A stretch of 64,000 nt of DNA, taken from contig JAWHQI010000028.1 of NCBI GenBank assembly GCA_033032865.1, positions 5,971,001 to 6,035,000 on the forward strand, written 5' to 3'. Below are positions 34,876 through 45,517 of the stretch, piece after piece. The DNA comes from Dactylorhiza incarnata (Eukaryota > Streptophyta > Magnoliopsida > Asparagales > Orchidaceae). Numbering within the stretch: position 1 is the stretch's first letter; each line of letters opens with the position of its first letter. Position numbers and translations under genes: made by a program. Below the pieces are notes generated by a model that saw only the letters and a program-made list of their open reading frames with translations, was not told the DNA's origin and searched no databases.

Positions 34876-36119
34876 TGTTGAAACCAATACTTGGTCTCTT
34901 GTGGAGTTCGAGGTCCCCAACAAAGGGGGTGACCTCACACCTACTTCTCCCAAGGGATAGCGCTGGGTCGAAGACTTAAGGAACTAGGAACAGGACCGAG
35001 GGCTCGGCGAGGAGGTCTCACCGCACACCCGGAAGATCTTAGAGTGCTTCCCCTCCCAAGCCAAATGCTGAGTTTGGGGCACCTTTGGAGGCACTCTTCC
35101 CCCACCAAAGAAACCTAGGGGGAGAGTAGCCCAAAGAGAGTGATGCCCCAAAGGTGCCCCCTTGGTCCTATTTATAGATTCCTGAGCCTGGTCTGCCAAT
35201 AGCCAAATTTTGGCCTTAGAGATTACGAGAATACACCCAGGTTTGGCCTGCCAGCAGCCAAATCCCGCTGCTCCGAGATGCTAAACGCAGACCCGCTTTA
35301 GGGCAGGGAGAGTGGGGTGGGATGCATCCCCGCTCGCCCCCTTGATGGGGCTGGGCGAGCAGGGGGCAGGTCGTCTCACTCGCTCGCCCCCTACTGGGGC
35401 TGGGCGAGCAGTGGGCAGGCCGCCTCCCTCGCTCGCCCCCCTGCTGGGGCTGGGCGAGCAGGGGACAGGTCGTCTCCCTCGCTCGCCCCCCCCCCCTGAT
35501 GGGGTTGGGCGAGCAGGGGGCAGGCAGCCCCCCTCGCTCGCCCCCATGCTGGGGCTGGGCGAGCAGGGGGCAGGCCGCCCCCCTCGCTCGCCCCCCTGCT
35601 GGGGCTGGGCGAGCAGGGGGCTGGTCGCCTCCCTCGCTCGCCCACCTCCTGGGGCTGGGCGAGCAGGGGGCAGGCCGCCTCCCTCGCTCGCCCCCCCTAC
35701 TGGGACTGGGCGAGCATGGGGCAGGACGCCTCCCTCCGCTCGCCCCCGTGATGGGGCTGGGCGAGCAGGGGGCAGACCGCCTCCCTCGCTCGCCCGCCTA
35801 TGGGGTTGGGCGAGCAGGGGGCAGGCTGCCTCCCTCGCTCGCCCCCTTGCTGGGGCTGGGCGAGCAGGGGGCAGGTTGCCTCCCTCGCTCGCTCCCTACT
35901 AGGGTTGGGAGAGCAGGGGGCATGCCGCCTCCCTCGCTCGCCCCCTTGCTGGGGCTGGGCGAGCAGGGGGCAGGCCGCCTCCCTCGCTCGCCTCCTCCCC
36001 TCCTAGATCCGCCCAGAAACACTCCCACTCCTCTCCTTGCCTGGGGCAGTGCTAAAAAATGTTGGGCCTAGAGACATCTTGGGTCCCAGGGGACCACTCG
36101 ATGAATACAGGGTTGTACA
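34876..36119 (-). repeat. 3' LTR of the gag-only element
   Basis: The LTR is 1244 bp long, with TATAAATA on the minus strand at 35169-35176. Everything upstream of that box (to the right) is filled by the G-rich repeat array, with a short unique tip at 36000-36119. A purine-rich stretch (AAAGAGCGGGG on the minus strand) just outside 36119 is a reasonable polypurine tract. Confidence 0.75.
35320..36000. repeat. G-rich hairpin array in the 3' LTR, about 14 units of about 50 bp
   Basis: Each unit reads GGGGCTGGGCGAGCAGGGGG, then CAGGCCGCCTCCCTCGCTCG, then a CCCCC run. GGGCGAGC pairs with GCTCGCCC within the unit, so every unit can fold into a hairpin. The upper strand also has four G-runs in close order. 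Unit length varies with C-run length (49-55 bp between units checked). The array is open in several frames on both strands, which follows from composition. Confidence 0.9.
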
Positions 36120-37059
36120 CAATCCCCGCTCTTTGCGAGCTTGTTACAAGCTCGGAAAGAACGACCAACCTTGCATATTCGGCGAGTGCCGCTGAGTGGA
36201 GTTGAAAAGACTCCACACCATCCCGGAAAAAATTTACTTAGCCTCCCAGAGAGGTCAACCTGCCCTGCTGGCTAGTGAGAGCCCGGCAGCGGAACCATCT
36301 CGGGAGAAAAATTACTTAGCTTCCCCGAGAGGTCAACCTACCCTACCGGCTAGCGAGAGCCCGGCCAGCGGAACCATCCCGGGGCTAAGCACTTTTTAAA
36401 ACTTCTCGCCACCGAGCGATCCTCGGCCCTGCCGGCTAAGTGGGAGCCTGGTTAGCGGGCCAGTATCGGGGCTAAGTACTTTTGAAAACTTCTCTCCACC
36501 GAGCGATCCTCGACCCTGCCAGCTTGGTTGGAGCCTAGTCAGCGGGTCAGCATCAGGGCTAAGTACTTTTTAAAACTTCTCGCCACCGAGCGATCCTCGG
36601 CCCTGCCAGCTTGGTGGGAGCCTGGTCAGCGGGTCAGCATCGGGGCTAAGTACTTTTTAAAACTTCTCACCACCGAGCGATCCTCGGCCCTGCCAGCTTG
36701 GTGGGAGCCTGGTCAGCGGGTCAGCATCGGGGCTAAGTACTTTTGAAAACTTCTCGCCACCGAGCGATCCTCATCCCTGCCAGCTTGGTGGGAGCCTGGT
36801 CAGCGGGCCAACATCGGGGCTAAGTACTTTTGAAAACTTCTCGCCGCCGAGCGATCCTCAGCCCTGCCAGCTTGGTGGGAGCCTGGTCAGCGGGCCAGCA
36901 TCGGGGCTAAGTACTTTTGAAAAACTTTTCATCGCATTAGTTATCATATTACATGCAAGAAAAACAAAGCATGAACGTAAACCATCGTACTACATGGAAT
37001 TAAGGGTAGAAACGTTTCTGGTCATCGCCGTTTAGCTCAGGACATCCCTTCTTTGTCTC
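36120..37059. repeat. 87-bp tandem array and shorter repeats between gag and 3' LTR
   Basis: Units marked by ACTTCTCGCCACCGAGCGATCC recur at 36401, 36488, 36575, 36662, 36749, 36836 and 36924, that is 87 bases apart. They hold the words CCCTGCCAGCTTGGTGGGAG and GGGGCTAAGTACTTTT. To the left (36220-36380) a related unit of about 80 bp occurs twice. It is in the 3' untranslated part of the element and no gene is visible. Confidence 0.9.
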
Positions 37060-37971
37060 CTACTCCCAGGCATGGTCCTCCTCGATCCCTACCGATTGTC
37101 GTTGTTGCTGCATCGGACCCCTTGTCTCCCTTATTTCCAAAAACTCAGGGCAGACGGACGTCGCATGACCTTCCTCTTGGTGGAAGTCACAGTAGGGTAA
37201 CGCCACCCTATCCCCTCCTCTTCCTTTTCTTTCTTCTTTTCTGGCTCTCCTCTTTCCTCCCCAGCCAATCTCCATGGCATGATGAGGCGGGGGGAGGAGT
37301 GGTCTCGGGCCCTGCCTCCACCCTGGGTGGTCGGGTCTCTCCCCTTGGAAGTTCCCCTCTCCTTGGTCAAACTTTCTTTTGGGTTCTTCCATGCTCCCTC
37401 TCTGCTGCCTTGCCTCCGGCTCACTCAGCTTGGCCAACCTCTTTGCAAACTCTAGGTTGGCCTACTCTCCCCCAATTTCTTCCGCCGCCCTTTCCATCAA
37501 TTCTTCGAAGGACAAGGGAGTCTTCCGCTTCAGGCTCATTTTGAAGAATCCCTCCCACGGCCCCACCGTGAAGGCAAGCTGGAGGGTGAACCCGAGTACC
37601 TCCTGGACGAGCAGGACTTCCTCCTGGAATCTGTCCACGTAGCGAGCCAGTGACTCTCTTGGTTCTTGCTTAATCTTGAAGAGTGCATCGACATCCTTCT
37701 TCCTCTTCTTTGACGTCGAGAAGCGCATCAGAAAACCTCGACGTAGATCCCTGAAGGCTCATATAGACCCCACGGGGAGCTAGTGGAACCAGTCTCTTGC
37801 CTTCTCCTTCAGGGTGGTGGCAAAGAGCCGATACTGGAAGGCATCTAACATAGGCCTAATAGAGATCATGTCCTCGAACCACTGCAGGTGCAGGATTGGG
37901 TCATCCTTGCCGGAGTAGTAAGACATCTCTGGGCCCCTGAACCCCTCTGGAACCGGGGCCGAGAGGATCAA
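37060..37971 (-). pseudogene. Gag capsid and zinc-knuckle part of the gag-only element
   Basis: One minus-strand frame runs through the capsid-type domain (GKDDPILHLQWFEDM, LKEKARDWFH, FLMRFS, LARYVDRFQEEV) to a knuckle CDFHQEEGHATSVC and a stop at 37060. In-frame stops at 37780, a little further on near 37760, and at 37462 break it, all within one frame, so they are point mutations. The protein family is the same as that of the gag at 8650-10377, with the same C-x2-H-x4-H-x4-C knuckle. Confidence 0.8.
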
Positions 37972-38049
37972 CTCACAAAAGGGACTTCCCTCGCCTTCTC
38001 GGCGAGTAGTTCACTCTCACGGAGTAAGCTCACAGACCTCTGCGCTCCC

Positions 38050-38070
38050 GGGTTATTGGGTAGCCCCCGT

Positions 38071-38103
<33 letters not shown>

Positions 38104-38420
38104 CTCGCCCACCCACATCTGCTCGACCCCCTTTGGGGCTGGGCGAGTGGGGGTCGGATGCCTCCACGCTCGCCCCCCTTTGGGGTTGGGCGAGTGGGGG
38201 TCGGATGCCTCCCCACTCGCCCCCTTGGGGCAGGGCGAGTGGGGGCCGGATGCCTCCCCACTCGCCCCCTTAGGGCTGGGCGAGTGGGGGAAGGCCACCT
38301 CCCCACTCGCCCCCTTGGGGATGGGCGAGTGGGAGCAGGCCGCCTCCCCACTCGCCCCCCCCCCCCCCCCCCCCTTTAGAGGTCGGGCGAGTGGGGGCCG
38401 GATGTCTCCCCACTCACCTC
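38050..38420. repeat. G-rich array inside the gag region
   Basis: It has six to seven units of the form GGGGCTGGGCGAGTGGGGG, then TCGGATGCCTCCCCACTCGCC, then CCCTT. These are a sister variety of the LTR units (GAGTGGGGG in place of GAGCAGGGGG). It is bounded by a run of 31 G (38072-38102) and a run of 20 C (38355-38374). It separates the putative gag N-terminus from the capsid domain. Run lengths may not be exact in an assembly. Confidence 0.85.
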
Positions 38421-38471
38421 CGTCGGCACCTCCTTCCCGGATTGCTGGCCGAGAGTGTTCTCGCCCATCTG

Positions 38472-38678
38472 CTAGGGCGGGACCTCCAGACCGCCTCCAC
38501 TCTCGCATTCGCCTATCATGGCAAAAGCTAGCTCCAAGGTCTGCAGGACCTCCCGCGTGAAGTTTTCGAACATCTCCATCGTCACCACAGCCACTGGCGG
38601 CTGTGAGTGGCATGGGTCAGGTCCATCTCCTCCATCTCCATCCATGGAGCTCAGCTTGAGATTTTCTGTGCTGGTCAC
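38472..38678 (-). pseudogene. Gag N-terminal segment of the gag-only element
   Basis: A short minus-strand frame next to the 5' LTR contains an ATG followed by DGDGGDGPDPCHSQ and a helix (MFENFTREVLQTLELAFAMIGE). Its position just downstream of the LTR is where gag should begin. It ends before the internal G-rich array. Nothing in its sequence identifies it on its own. Confidence 0.4.
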
Positions 38679-38702
38679 TCTCCACGCTCACCGCACCATA
38701 AA

Positions 38703-40077
38703 TGTCGAAACCAATACTTGGTCTCTTGTGGAGTTCGGGGTCCCCAACAAAGGGGGTGACCTCACACCTACTTCTCTCAAGGGAGAGCGATGGGCCGAAG
38801 ACTTAAGGAACTAGGAACATGACCGAGGGCTCAGCGAGGAGGTCCCACCATACACCCAGAAGATCTTAGAGCGCTTCCCCTCCCAAGTCAAATGCTGAGC
38901 TTGGGGCACCTTTGGAGGCACTCTTCCCCCACCAAAGAAACCTAGGGGAGAGTAGCCCAAAGAGAGTGATGCCCCCAAAACGTGCCCCATTGGTCCTATT
39001 TATAGATTCCTGAGCCTAGTATGCCAATAGCCAGATTCTGGCCTTAGAGAATACGAGAATACCCCCAAGTTTGGCCTGCCAACAGCCAAATCTCGCCGCT
39101 CCGAGATGCTAAACGCAGACCCCCTCTGGGGCGGGGCGAGTGGGGGTCGGATGCCTACCCGCTCTCCCCCTTGCTGGGGCTGGGCGACCAGGGGCAGGCC
39201 GCCTCACTCGCTCGCCCCCCTACTGGGGCTGGGCGAGCGGGGGAAAGGCCGCCTCCCTCGCTCGCCCTCATGGTGGGGCTAGGCGAGCAGGGGGCAGGCC
39301 GCCTCCTCGCTCGCCCCCTGCTGGGGATGGGCGAGCAGGAGGCAGGTCGCCTCCCTCGCTCGCCCCCCCTGCTGGGGTTGGGCGAGCAGGGGGCACGCCG
39401 CCTCCCTCGCTCGCCCCCCTGCTGGGGTTGGGCGAGCAGGGGGCAGGTCACCTCCCTCGCTCGCCCCCTGCTGGGGCTGGGCGAGCAGGGGGCAGGCCGC
39501 CTGCCCCGCTCGCCCCGCTCGCCCCGCTCGCCCCGCTCGCCCCGCTCGCCCCGCTCGCCCCGCTCGCCCCGCTCGCCCCGCTCGCCCCCCTCCTGGGGAT
39601 GGGCAAGCAGGGGGCAGGCCTCCTCCCTCGCTCGCCCCCTCATGGGGCTGTGCGAGCATGGGGCAGGCCGCCTCCCTTGCTCGCCCCCCTGCTGGGGCTG
39701 GGCGAGCAGGGGGCAGGCTCCCTTCCTCGCTCGCCCCCCCCCCCCCCCCCCTGCTGGGGCTGGGCAAGCAGGGGGCAGGCCACTTTCCTCGCTCGCCCCC
39801 CCCCCTGCTGGTGCTGGGCAAGCAGGGGGCAGGCCGCCTCCCTCGCTCGCCCCCTACTATCGCTGGGCGAGCAGGGGGCAGGCCGCCTCCCTTGCTCGCC
39901 CCCTTGCTGGGGTTGGGCGAGCAGGGGGCAGGACGCCTCCCTCGCTCGCCCCCTCCCCTCCTGGGTCCACCCAGAAACTCTTCTGCTCCTCTCCTTGCCC
40001 GGGACGGTGCTAAAAAATACTGGGCCTAGAGACATCTTGGGTCCCAGGGGCCCACTCGGCGAATACAGGGTTGTACA
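38703..40077 (-). repeat. 5' LTR of the gag-only element
   Basis: The LTR is 1375 bp long, with TATAAATA on the minus strand at 38997-39004. It matches 34876-36119 in its unique parts (the stretch after the TATA box and the tip), while the array between differs in unit number and order. Just outside its 3' end the element strand reads TTTATGGTGCGGTGAG, a possible primer site that I cannot assign to a tRNA. Confidence 0.75.
39125..39960. repeat. G-rich hairpin array in the 5' LTR, about 17 units
   Basis: It has the same unit as in the 3' LTR, with a longer array. It contains a secondary expansion of the 9-bp word CGCTCGCCC (nine or so copies, 39502-39590) and C-runs of up to about 20 (39737-39757). 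The array fills U3 immediately upstream of the TATA box. The array has clearly changed in length between the two LTRs since insertion. Confidence 0.9.
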
Positions 40078-40082
40078 TATAT

Positions 40083-41990
40083 TACAGAATCAGAATCAAT
40101 AATGTGTTTGCCTTTTTGCTGTTGTAAATTATCTTTTGTAATTTGAGCAACCAACATCTTAGGAAGCTTAAACGAGGTTCTAAGATAATAGAAATCATAA
40201 GGGTACTAATTCCTAGATAAAGTTCAGATGAGGTTCTGATTAATAGATTTATGTCAATCTTGATCTTTTTTGTCTTTGTAATATATTTATCATCAGATTT
40301 AATCTGCCAATCTTCGTAAGTTCCATATTAATGAGTAATATGAAACATAAGATCCATAGATCCTTTCAAGTTAACTGCAAAGAAACTCTCTGTGGAGAGA
40401 GCAATTACAGTGGATGGAATAGTTTCAGTTGAAACAATTGTAGTGCAAGTGCTTTTAATCTCAGTAATATTCTCTTCAGATGTTGCCACAAAGGGTACAA
40501 TGGCAGTGTTAAAGAATTGAGAAGTATCAATAATCTCCCCCTGAGATGGTGCCATATATATATATATATATGGTACTATAGCAGTTTTAAAAACTTGAGG
40601 AGTACCAATATACTCTTCATCATCTAAAGGAGTGTCAGCAGGAGAATAAGGAGGAGTCTCCAGAACTTTCTCTTGTGTATTAGCAGGAGTATTAGCAGGA
40701 GAATAATTGTAGCCATCATCTCCTTCATATTCTTAGAGCTGAGAGAAGAGAAGTCACAAGGGAAACTATGAGAAATGCAAACATTCTCCCCCTTCTTGAT
40801 TTGACTAGTAAGGGAAATCAAAAACTTCCCAGTGATATGGGAAGAGGAAGAAGATGGAGAGAAAAAAGAGAAGAGTGAGTTAATTTGAGATTGGATGAAT
40901 TCACACCTAGTTGTGAAATATTGAGAAAAAGAGGTTACCTCAGCTTTCATGTGGGAAGATATGTAGACAAATAAGAGTGCTTATATTGTGGAATTTAGAT
41001 AATTAGATGTGGAGGTATAGAAGTATATAACTTTCAACATCTGGAGGTATAGAAGTAGAGGGAAGTGAAGAAGCATGTATTTGCACTAGCGTAGGAGAAA
41101 GAGGTGGAGAATGATCGAGGAGTATCATCTTCAACAATGGGAGAAGCAGAATCTAAAGTCTGATGAGAAGAGGAAGATTTGGATTTGGAAATTTCCCTAG
41201 TCCATTTGGTGAAAAATTTAATGGACAACCTCTTCCCTGGAGGTATGTGAATACCGGAGGAGGTGCACAAAGCCAGAAATGCATGCCACAACATCTTGCT
41301 TAGAATTTTCCCAAAAAGAATATTCTTGTATTGCATCTTATGTTTGATCAGGTTCAGCAGGCAAACCCAAATTTATTCTCTTCTTTAGAATCAGATTGCC
41401 TGTGATTTGTAATTGAGCCTGAGGAATGGCGTAATGGGCTTAAATTTTGCATAACATGAACTTTCCGACTAGGCCAGCCAGAAATCCATATTCTTTTAAG
41501 ACCTCAAGCTTCTTCACATTTGAAGCATTTTGCCCTGTGAACTTCATCTTCTTCAACAAATAAGTTATTTCCTCGTCAGATAGATTTTCTTCATCAAACC
41601 CAACCGATAGGTCAAATGTTGCATATAACTCTTCCCTAGAAATTCGAATGAGTGTCATTTATAGTGTCGTAAATGACATTATCTTCAGAAAGATCAATAA
41701 AGTTACGAAACTCAGTTAGCTCGGCTGCGAGAAGTCGACATCTAGATTGGAGTAACTGCATTATTCCTTGATCAGTAAACAACTCCAGGATATCCTTGAA
41801 CTTTTGTTCAGCAGTTGAAAAGGATTCACTATCCACATCAAAGCCACTAATAATCTTAGGAGGCATTTAAGAATACCTGCAAAAATGGTTAAAAGACACA
41901 TACATATTTGTGTGGAAAAGAAATTTGACAAATAAGGGTTTAGAGGTCGACACATACATGTTTCACTATCGACTTATGATTTCAATGCAT
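40083..41990 (-). pseudogene. SIRE-like copia fragment, downstream extra ORFs (part 2)
   Basis: Short minus-strand frames at 41866-41636 (MPPKIISGFDVDSESFSTAEQKF) and 41658-41440 overlap slightly in different frames. They look like one decayed gene with a frameshift, continued in pieces to 40328. They lie downstream of RNase H and before the 3' LTR, where SIRE-type copia elements carry an additional ORF, sometimes called envelope-like. I see no clear signal peptide or membrane segment and do not assign a function. Confidence 0.45.
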
Positions 41991-42441
41991 ACTTGTATAG
42001 ACGTAGAAGTATGCATTGAGAAGTCGACATGCGTTGAGAAGATTTGTCGACGTACGTTGAATTCTTACTTAAATAAACATAATTTCTAAGTTTTTCTCCT
42101 ATTTAGCCGGCTCCATCCAACATTCCTAAGACATGAATGAAATGTTTATGCTTCACTTCATCAAGATATTTTGTGAAGTGATCATCCTTTTTATCATTTG
42201 TAAAAACATATTCTAAGGTAATTTTACCTCTCTCCACATTATCTCTAATGAATAATGCCTAATTTCAATATGCTTAGTTACGCTATGTAATACTAGATTA
42301 AAAGCAATTGAGATTGCACTGGAGCTGTCACAATAGATAATGAATTTAATGACATTATAATCATAATCAAGTAATTGATTTTGCATCTACAAGAGTTGTG
42401 AACAACAACTTTCAGCTGAAATATATTCAACCCCAGCTGTA
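41991..42441 (-). pseudogene. Copia RNase H remnant (SIRE-like)
   Basis: Read on the minus strand from 42440 leftwards, the sequence resembles the end of copia RNase H: EYISAESCCSQLL, IYCDSSSAISIAFNLV, HSVTKHIEIRHYS, with stops and frame changes. It is the most upstream part of this fragment present; RT and integrase are missing because a Tat LTR piece begins at 42442. GTCGAC-type words cluster at 41945-42062. Confidence 0.65.
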
Positions 42442-42725
42442 TGTTTACCCGAGATCTCGCGACTAGCGTTTAGTCCATCCCAAGTCGATCCGCATTGTTA
42501 ACAGTTTTGCGACTGCACAGACCGCTCCGCTCGCTCTAAGCAACTCTCCGAAGGAAGGTTCATGATGTGCACCAGGCTAACCGGTCAGGGTTCTTTTCTC
42601 TTTTTCTTGCTATTTGTATCCCATGTAACCTCTCATCTCAGCCCGGTTCTCCTGTATTCCGGGCAGCCCGTAATTTTAAAACCTGTCTATTTGGGCAGGT
42701 CCCTGCACTTATAAATACCGGTTTT
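42442..42725 (+). repeat. Tat-type LTR U3 fragment
   Basis: It starts TGTTTACCCGAGATCTCGCG and contains CTCCTGTATTCCGGGCAGCC and TATTTGGGCAGG, ending at CTTATAAATACC. These match the LTR of the Tat element at 10904-10620 in order and spacing. The match stops right after the TATA box, where LTR Q begins to match its other copy, so two unrelated LTRs are joined here. Confidence 0.65.
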
Positions 42726-43082
42726 CACCACCAGTCGGCCTCCTCATCGCCGGTCATTTCCCCTGCTGTCGGCCGGATCCTCAATCGTCGTCGTCTGATT
42801 ATCCTGCGAAATTTCCACCTTTTGATTAGTTGATAACCACCTGTGTAACCACCCATCGTGGGTGGGTGCGATTATCCGAAAATACATCGGGTTGTGTATA
42901 GAAAATGCCTAAATAATACGCGTCCTAAATCATATAAAACCGGCCTACAAATAGCAATTATGGTGGTTACGGTCTGCAAATAACCGCATAACCACCGTAA
43001 CCACCAATGAGGCCTATAAATAGGACCCCAAGCCCTCCTTCATTTTCAACTTTTTCTCCTCCCTCCTTTCCTCCTAAGTGCA

Positions 43083-43129
<47 letters not shown>

Positions 43130-43718
43130 CCCTTGAAGATCTTCTTCATCTTCGAAGGATGTCTTGATGAATCTTCGAGCGCTTCAAAGACGGTTCAAAG
43201 ATCTTCATCCTCATCCAAGCTTTGTTACGAACACGTAATGTCTCGCGATCGTCACCTCCAAGTCAACGACGAGCTTCACTCATCAGACACCACCATCAAA
43301 CTCCAAAGTGATCCTAGAGCCCAGCGCGCACCCCTTGATTTCCCAAGCTCAAGCAGAAGGTCGTACGAGCCTCAAAGCGCGGTGCTCCCCACCGCGGCCA
43401 AGAAGAAGACAGCTTCGAGAGTGATGGTCTGTCACCCTTCGAACGCTTCTCTCTCTCTCTCTCTCCCACAAATTGTACTAAGGAGAGGCCTGACGCCCTC
43501 GATTTCACACAAAAGCCATGTAACGAAGAAACTGATAGTGAATTTAGGTAGACACCGAACCGACCACGTGATTTTTTTACCTCTTTCTAGGGTTTTCCAC
43601 GGTAAAAATATCTCTTGTCATCCGTCTCAATTTTCTGTGGCTGATTGCGCGCTCGTCCGCTCCCTGGCTAAGATGGTCATTCTAGATCGATTTTAGAAGC
43701 CTCGAGTAGATCACAACA
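42726..43718 (+). repeat. Copia-like LTR Q, copy 2
   Basis: It matches 33390-34364 in the same orientation, with the core promoter CCTATAAATAGGACCCC near 43012, a GA-repeat leader that is expanded here (43083-43128), and the end GTAGATCACAACA. No primer site or coding sequence follows. The two Q copies flank the SIRE-like fragment and the gag-only element, but different bases follow their ends. Confidence 0.55.
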
Positions 43719-45517
43719 AAATTAATATAAAAAATCCCCAAATTTTTACAGTGGGCGGCCCTCATCAAGATCTACAATTTTTCTGTTCAAAGTATTTTCA
43801 TTTGAGCTATGGTTTAACCAAAGAAAAATTAAAAGACTGTTGTTATAGGAGTTTAACTCTGCACAAATCATAAGGCGGGTCCATCGGTTGAGAACGAGCA
43901 AGAAGAAATCCTTCCTGCGGCTCCACATCGGATCCGGCCCGGATTTGTTGTGGGGAAATGATTGGTTGGCTATTTTTAGGGTAATAGGGACTGTTGGATC
44001 TCTGGAATGAGATCCAATGGTTCATGTACATCGGAGGTGGCTGAAGGCCTACGGGCCTTCCCCATCGCCGACCGCCCAACCGTTGGTCGCGGCATCGCCT
44101 ACGGACGGTTCCCCGGAGGGAGGAGGTCCTTCCGGCGGGGGCCCGGTGGCCTGGCGCCATCGGCGGCCATCGAAAGGAGGCAATATAGAGGATGCTCGTT
44201 GGGCACCGCCGGAGCTTGATTCTCCGGCGGTGCCACTGCTTGGAGACTTCCTGGAGATGGTCGTCAGACCCTCTCCGATGAAGTGGGGCCCTCAGAGGGC
44301 TCAGGAGCACCTGAGAAAACCCCTCTTGTGCATGTCCAAAGTTGGTGGCGGGGAGGCCTTCCTGCTCCTTCTTCCCAGACGTCGGTAGCAGTCAAGCTCG
44401 CCGGAGTTCTCCTCGAAAGTGGTTGGGGTGGAGCCTACCCTCAATGCTTGGCCGGGAAGGTTTTAAATATCCCAGCCGAAACCTTCTTTCCCCCTCCTCC
44501 TCTTTTACCCGAGTGGTGGTGAGTTGAGTTGCCAGCAACTATGGTAGGGTGGAGGTGGACAGCTGGTTGGTGAAGGGAAGCTGGCTGTACTTTGCTTGGT
44601 TTAGGGGAACCTGGGTTAGTGTTTTATAAAATATCTAAAACCATTCATTGGCTTAAGCTTAGCTTAGGTTTGGGTTTGAAGTGGGTTATCCTTGACTTGG
44701 CTTTAGGTTAGGTTTAAGAAATATCTCATCCCACTATCTCTCCTACCTAGCGACTAGTGCTACTCAAAAATTAGATGGAGTTAGGGCTAGTTTGGGTGAG
44801 TAGCTTGAGTGGAAATTTCTAAATTTTAAGAAAAATCATCTTTGAATATGGTTTTACCAAATTTAATCCTAGGGGTGGGTCTCCCATGTGAGTCAAAGTC
44901 AATGTGGGTCATAGTCGTCAAGTGTCGAGTCAATGTTTATGCGACAGGGTTAAATTCAAGCGTTAACGATTTTTGAGATGCATATAATTTTGTGAGATTT
45001 ATTTAATATTAACTTGAATAAACGATGACGGAATTTAACGAAATGAGTTTTATTGCACTCGTATTAACCATACGAGTCTAATGCAACTGATTGTGATCAA
45101 TTCCGAGCTTGTTTCCTTAAATGGTGATTTCAGGGTGATCGTGTCGAATGACATTACTTAAAATGGTCACTTTCACTAAATGACCTCGAATTTAAACAAA
45201 ACGAGTTGTGTTACACTCGTAAGGGTCATACAAATCTAATGCTACAGACAGAAATCAATTTTGAGTTTATTTTCTCAAAATGATATTTCAGGAAAACTGT
45301 GCAAAACAACGTAGCCTAAAATGGTTACTTTCACAAAACGACCTCGAATTCAAACAAAACGAGTTGTGTTGCACTCGTACGGGCCATACGAGTCTAATGC
45401 AACCAACAGAAGTTAATTCTGATCTCATTTGCTCAAAATGATATTCCAGGGTGACTGTGTCGAATACCGTGGCCTAAAACGGTTACTTTCACCAACGACC
45501 TCGGATTCAGACGAAAC
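43719..45517 (-). repeat. Giant LTR W, left part
   Basis: It is non-coding. 44000-44520 is GC-rich, like the middle of other giant LTRs, and its overlapping open frames have no recognisable content. 44856-45517 is an exact-length (662-base) partner of 59757-60418. From 45043 it contains repeats of about 158 bp marked by GAGTT...GCACTCGTA. W continues after element Z. The orientation is inferred from the GGGATGTTATA right tip at 60724. Confidence 0.5.

Larger units (their letters stand above)
34876..40077 (-). mobile_element. Gag-only Tat-type retrotransposon (TR-GAG)
   Basis: Two LTRs (34876-36119 and 38703-40077) flank 2.58 kb. The only recognisable gene is a Tat-type gag on the minus strand, and no protease, RT, RNase H or integrase is present. 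The LTR tips are TGTACAACCC and GTTTC(A/G)ACA on the element strand. The flanking 5-mers are GATAT and TATAT, a target duplication with one mismatch, and the SIRE-like sequence continues on both sides. Elements with LTRs and gag only are known in plants as TR-GAG. This one must borrow pol from an autonomous Tat relative. Confidence 0.8.

Noticed and set aside
38072..38102. Run of 31 G as a biological feature in itself
   Set aside because: The length of such a run is not reliable in assembled sequence. It is recorded only as the edge of the array.
35312..40102. Long Gly/Ala/Pro/Arg-rich open frames on both strands over the G-rich arrays
   Set aside because: They are open in several frames at once because the repeat units lack stops. 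There is no conserved start, and the two LTR copies differ in unit number.
44007..44522. Overlapping frames of 60-120 residues on both strands
   Set aside because: The composition is GC-rich and all frames are open together. The region behaves like the GC-rich part of other giant LTRs.
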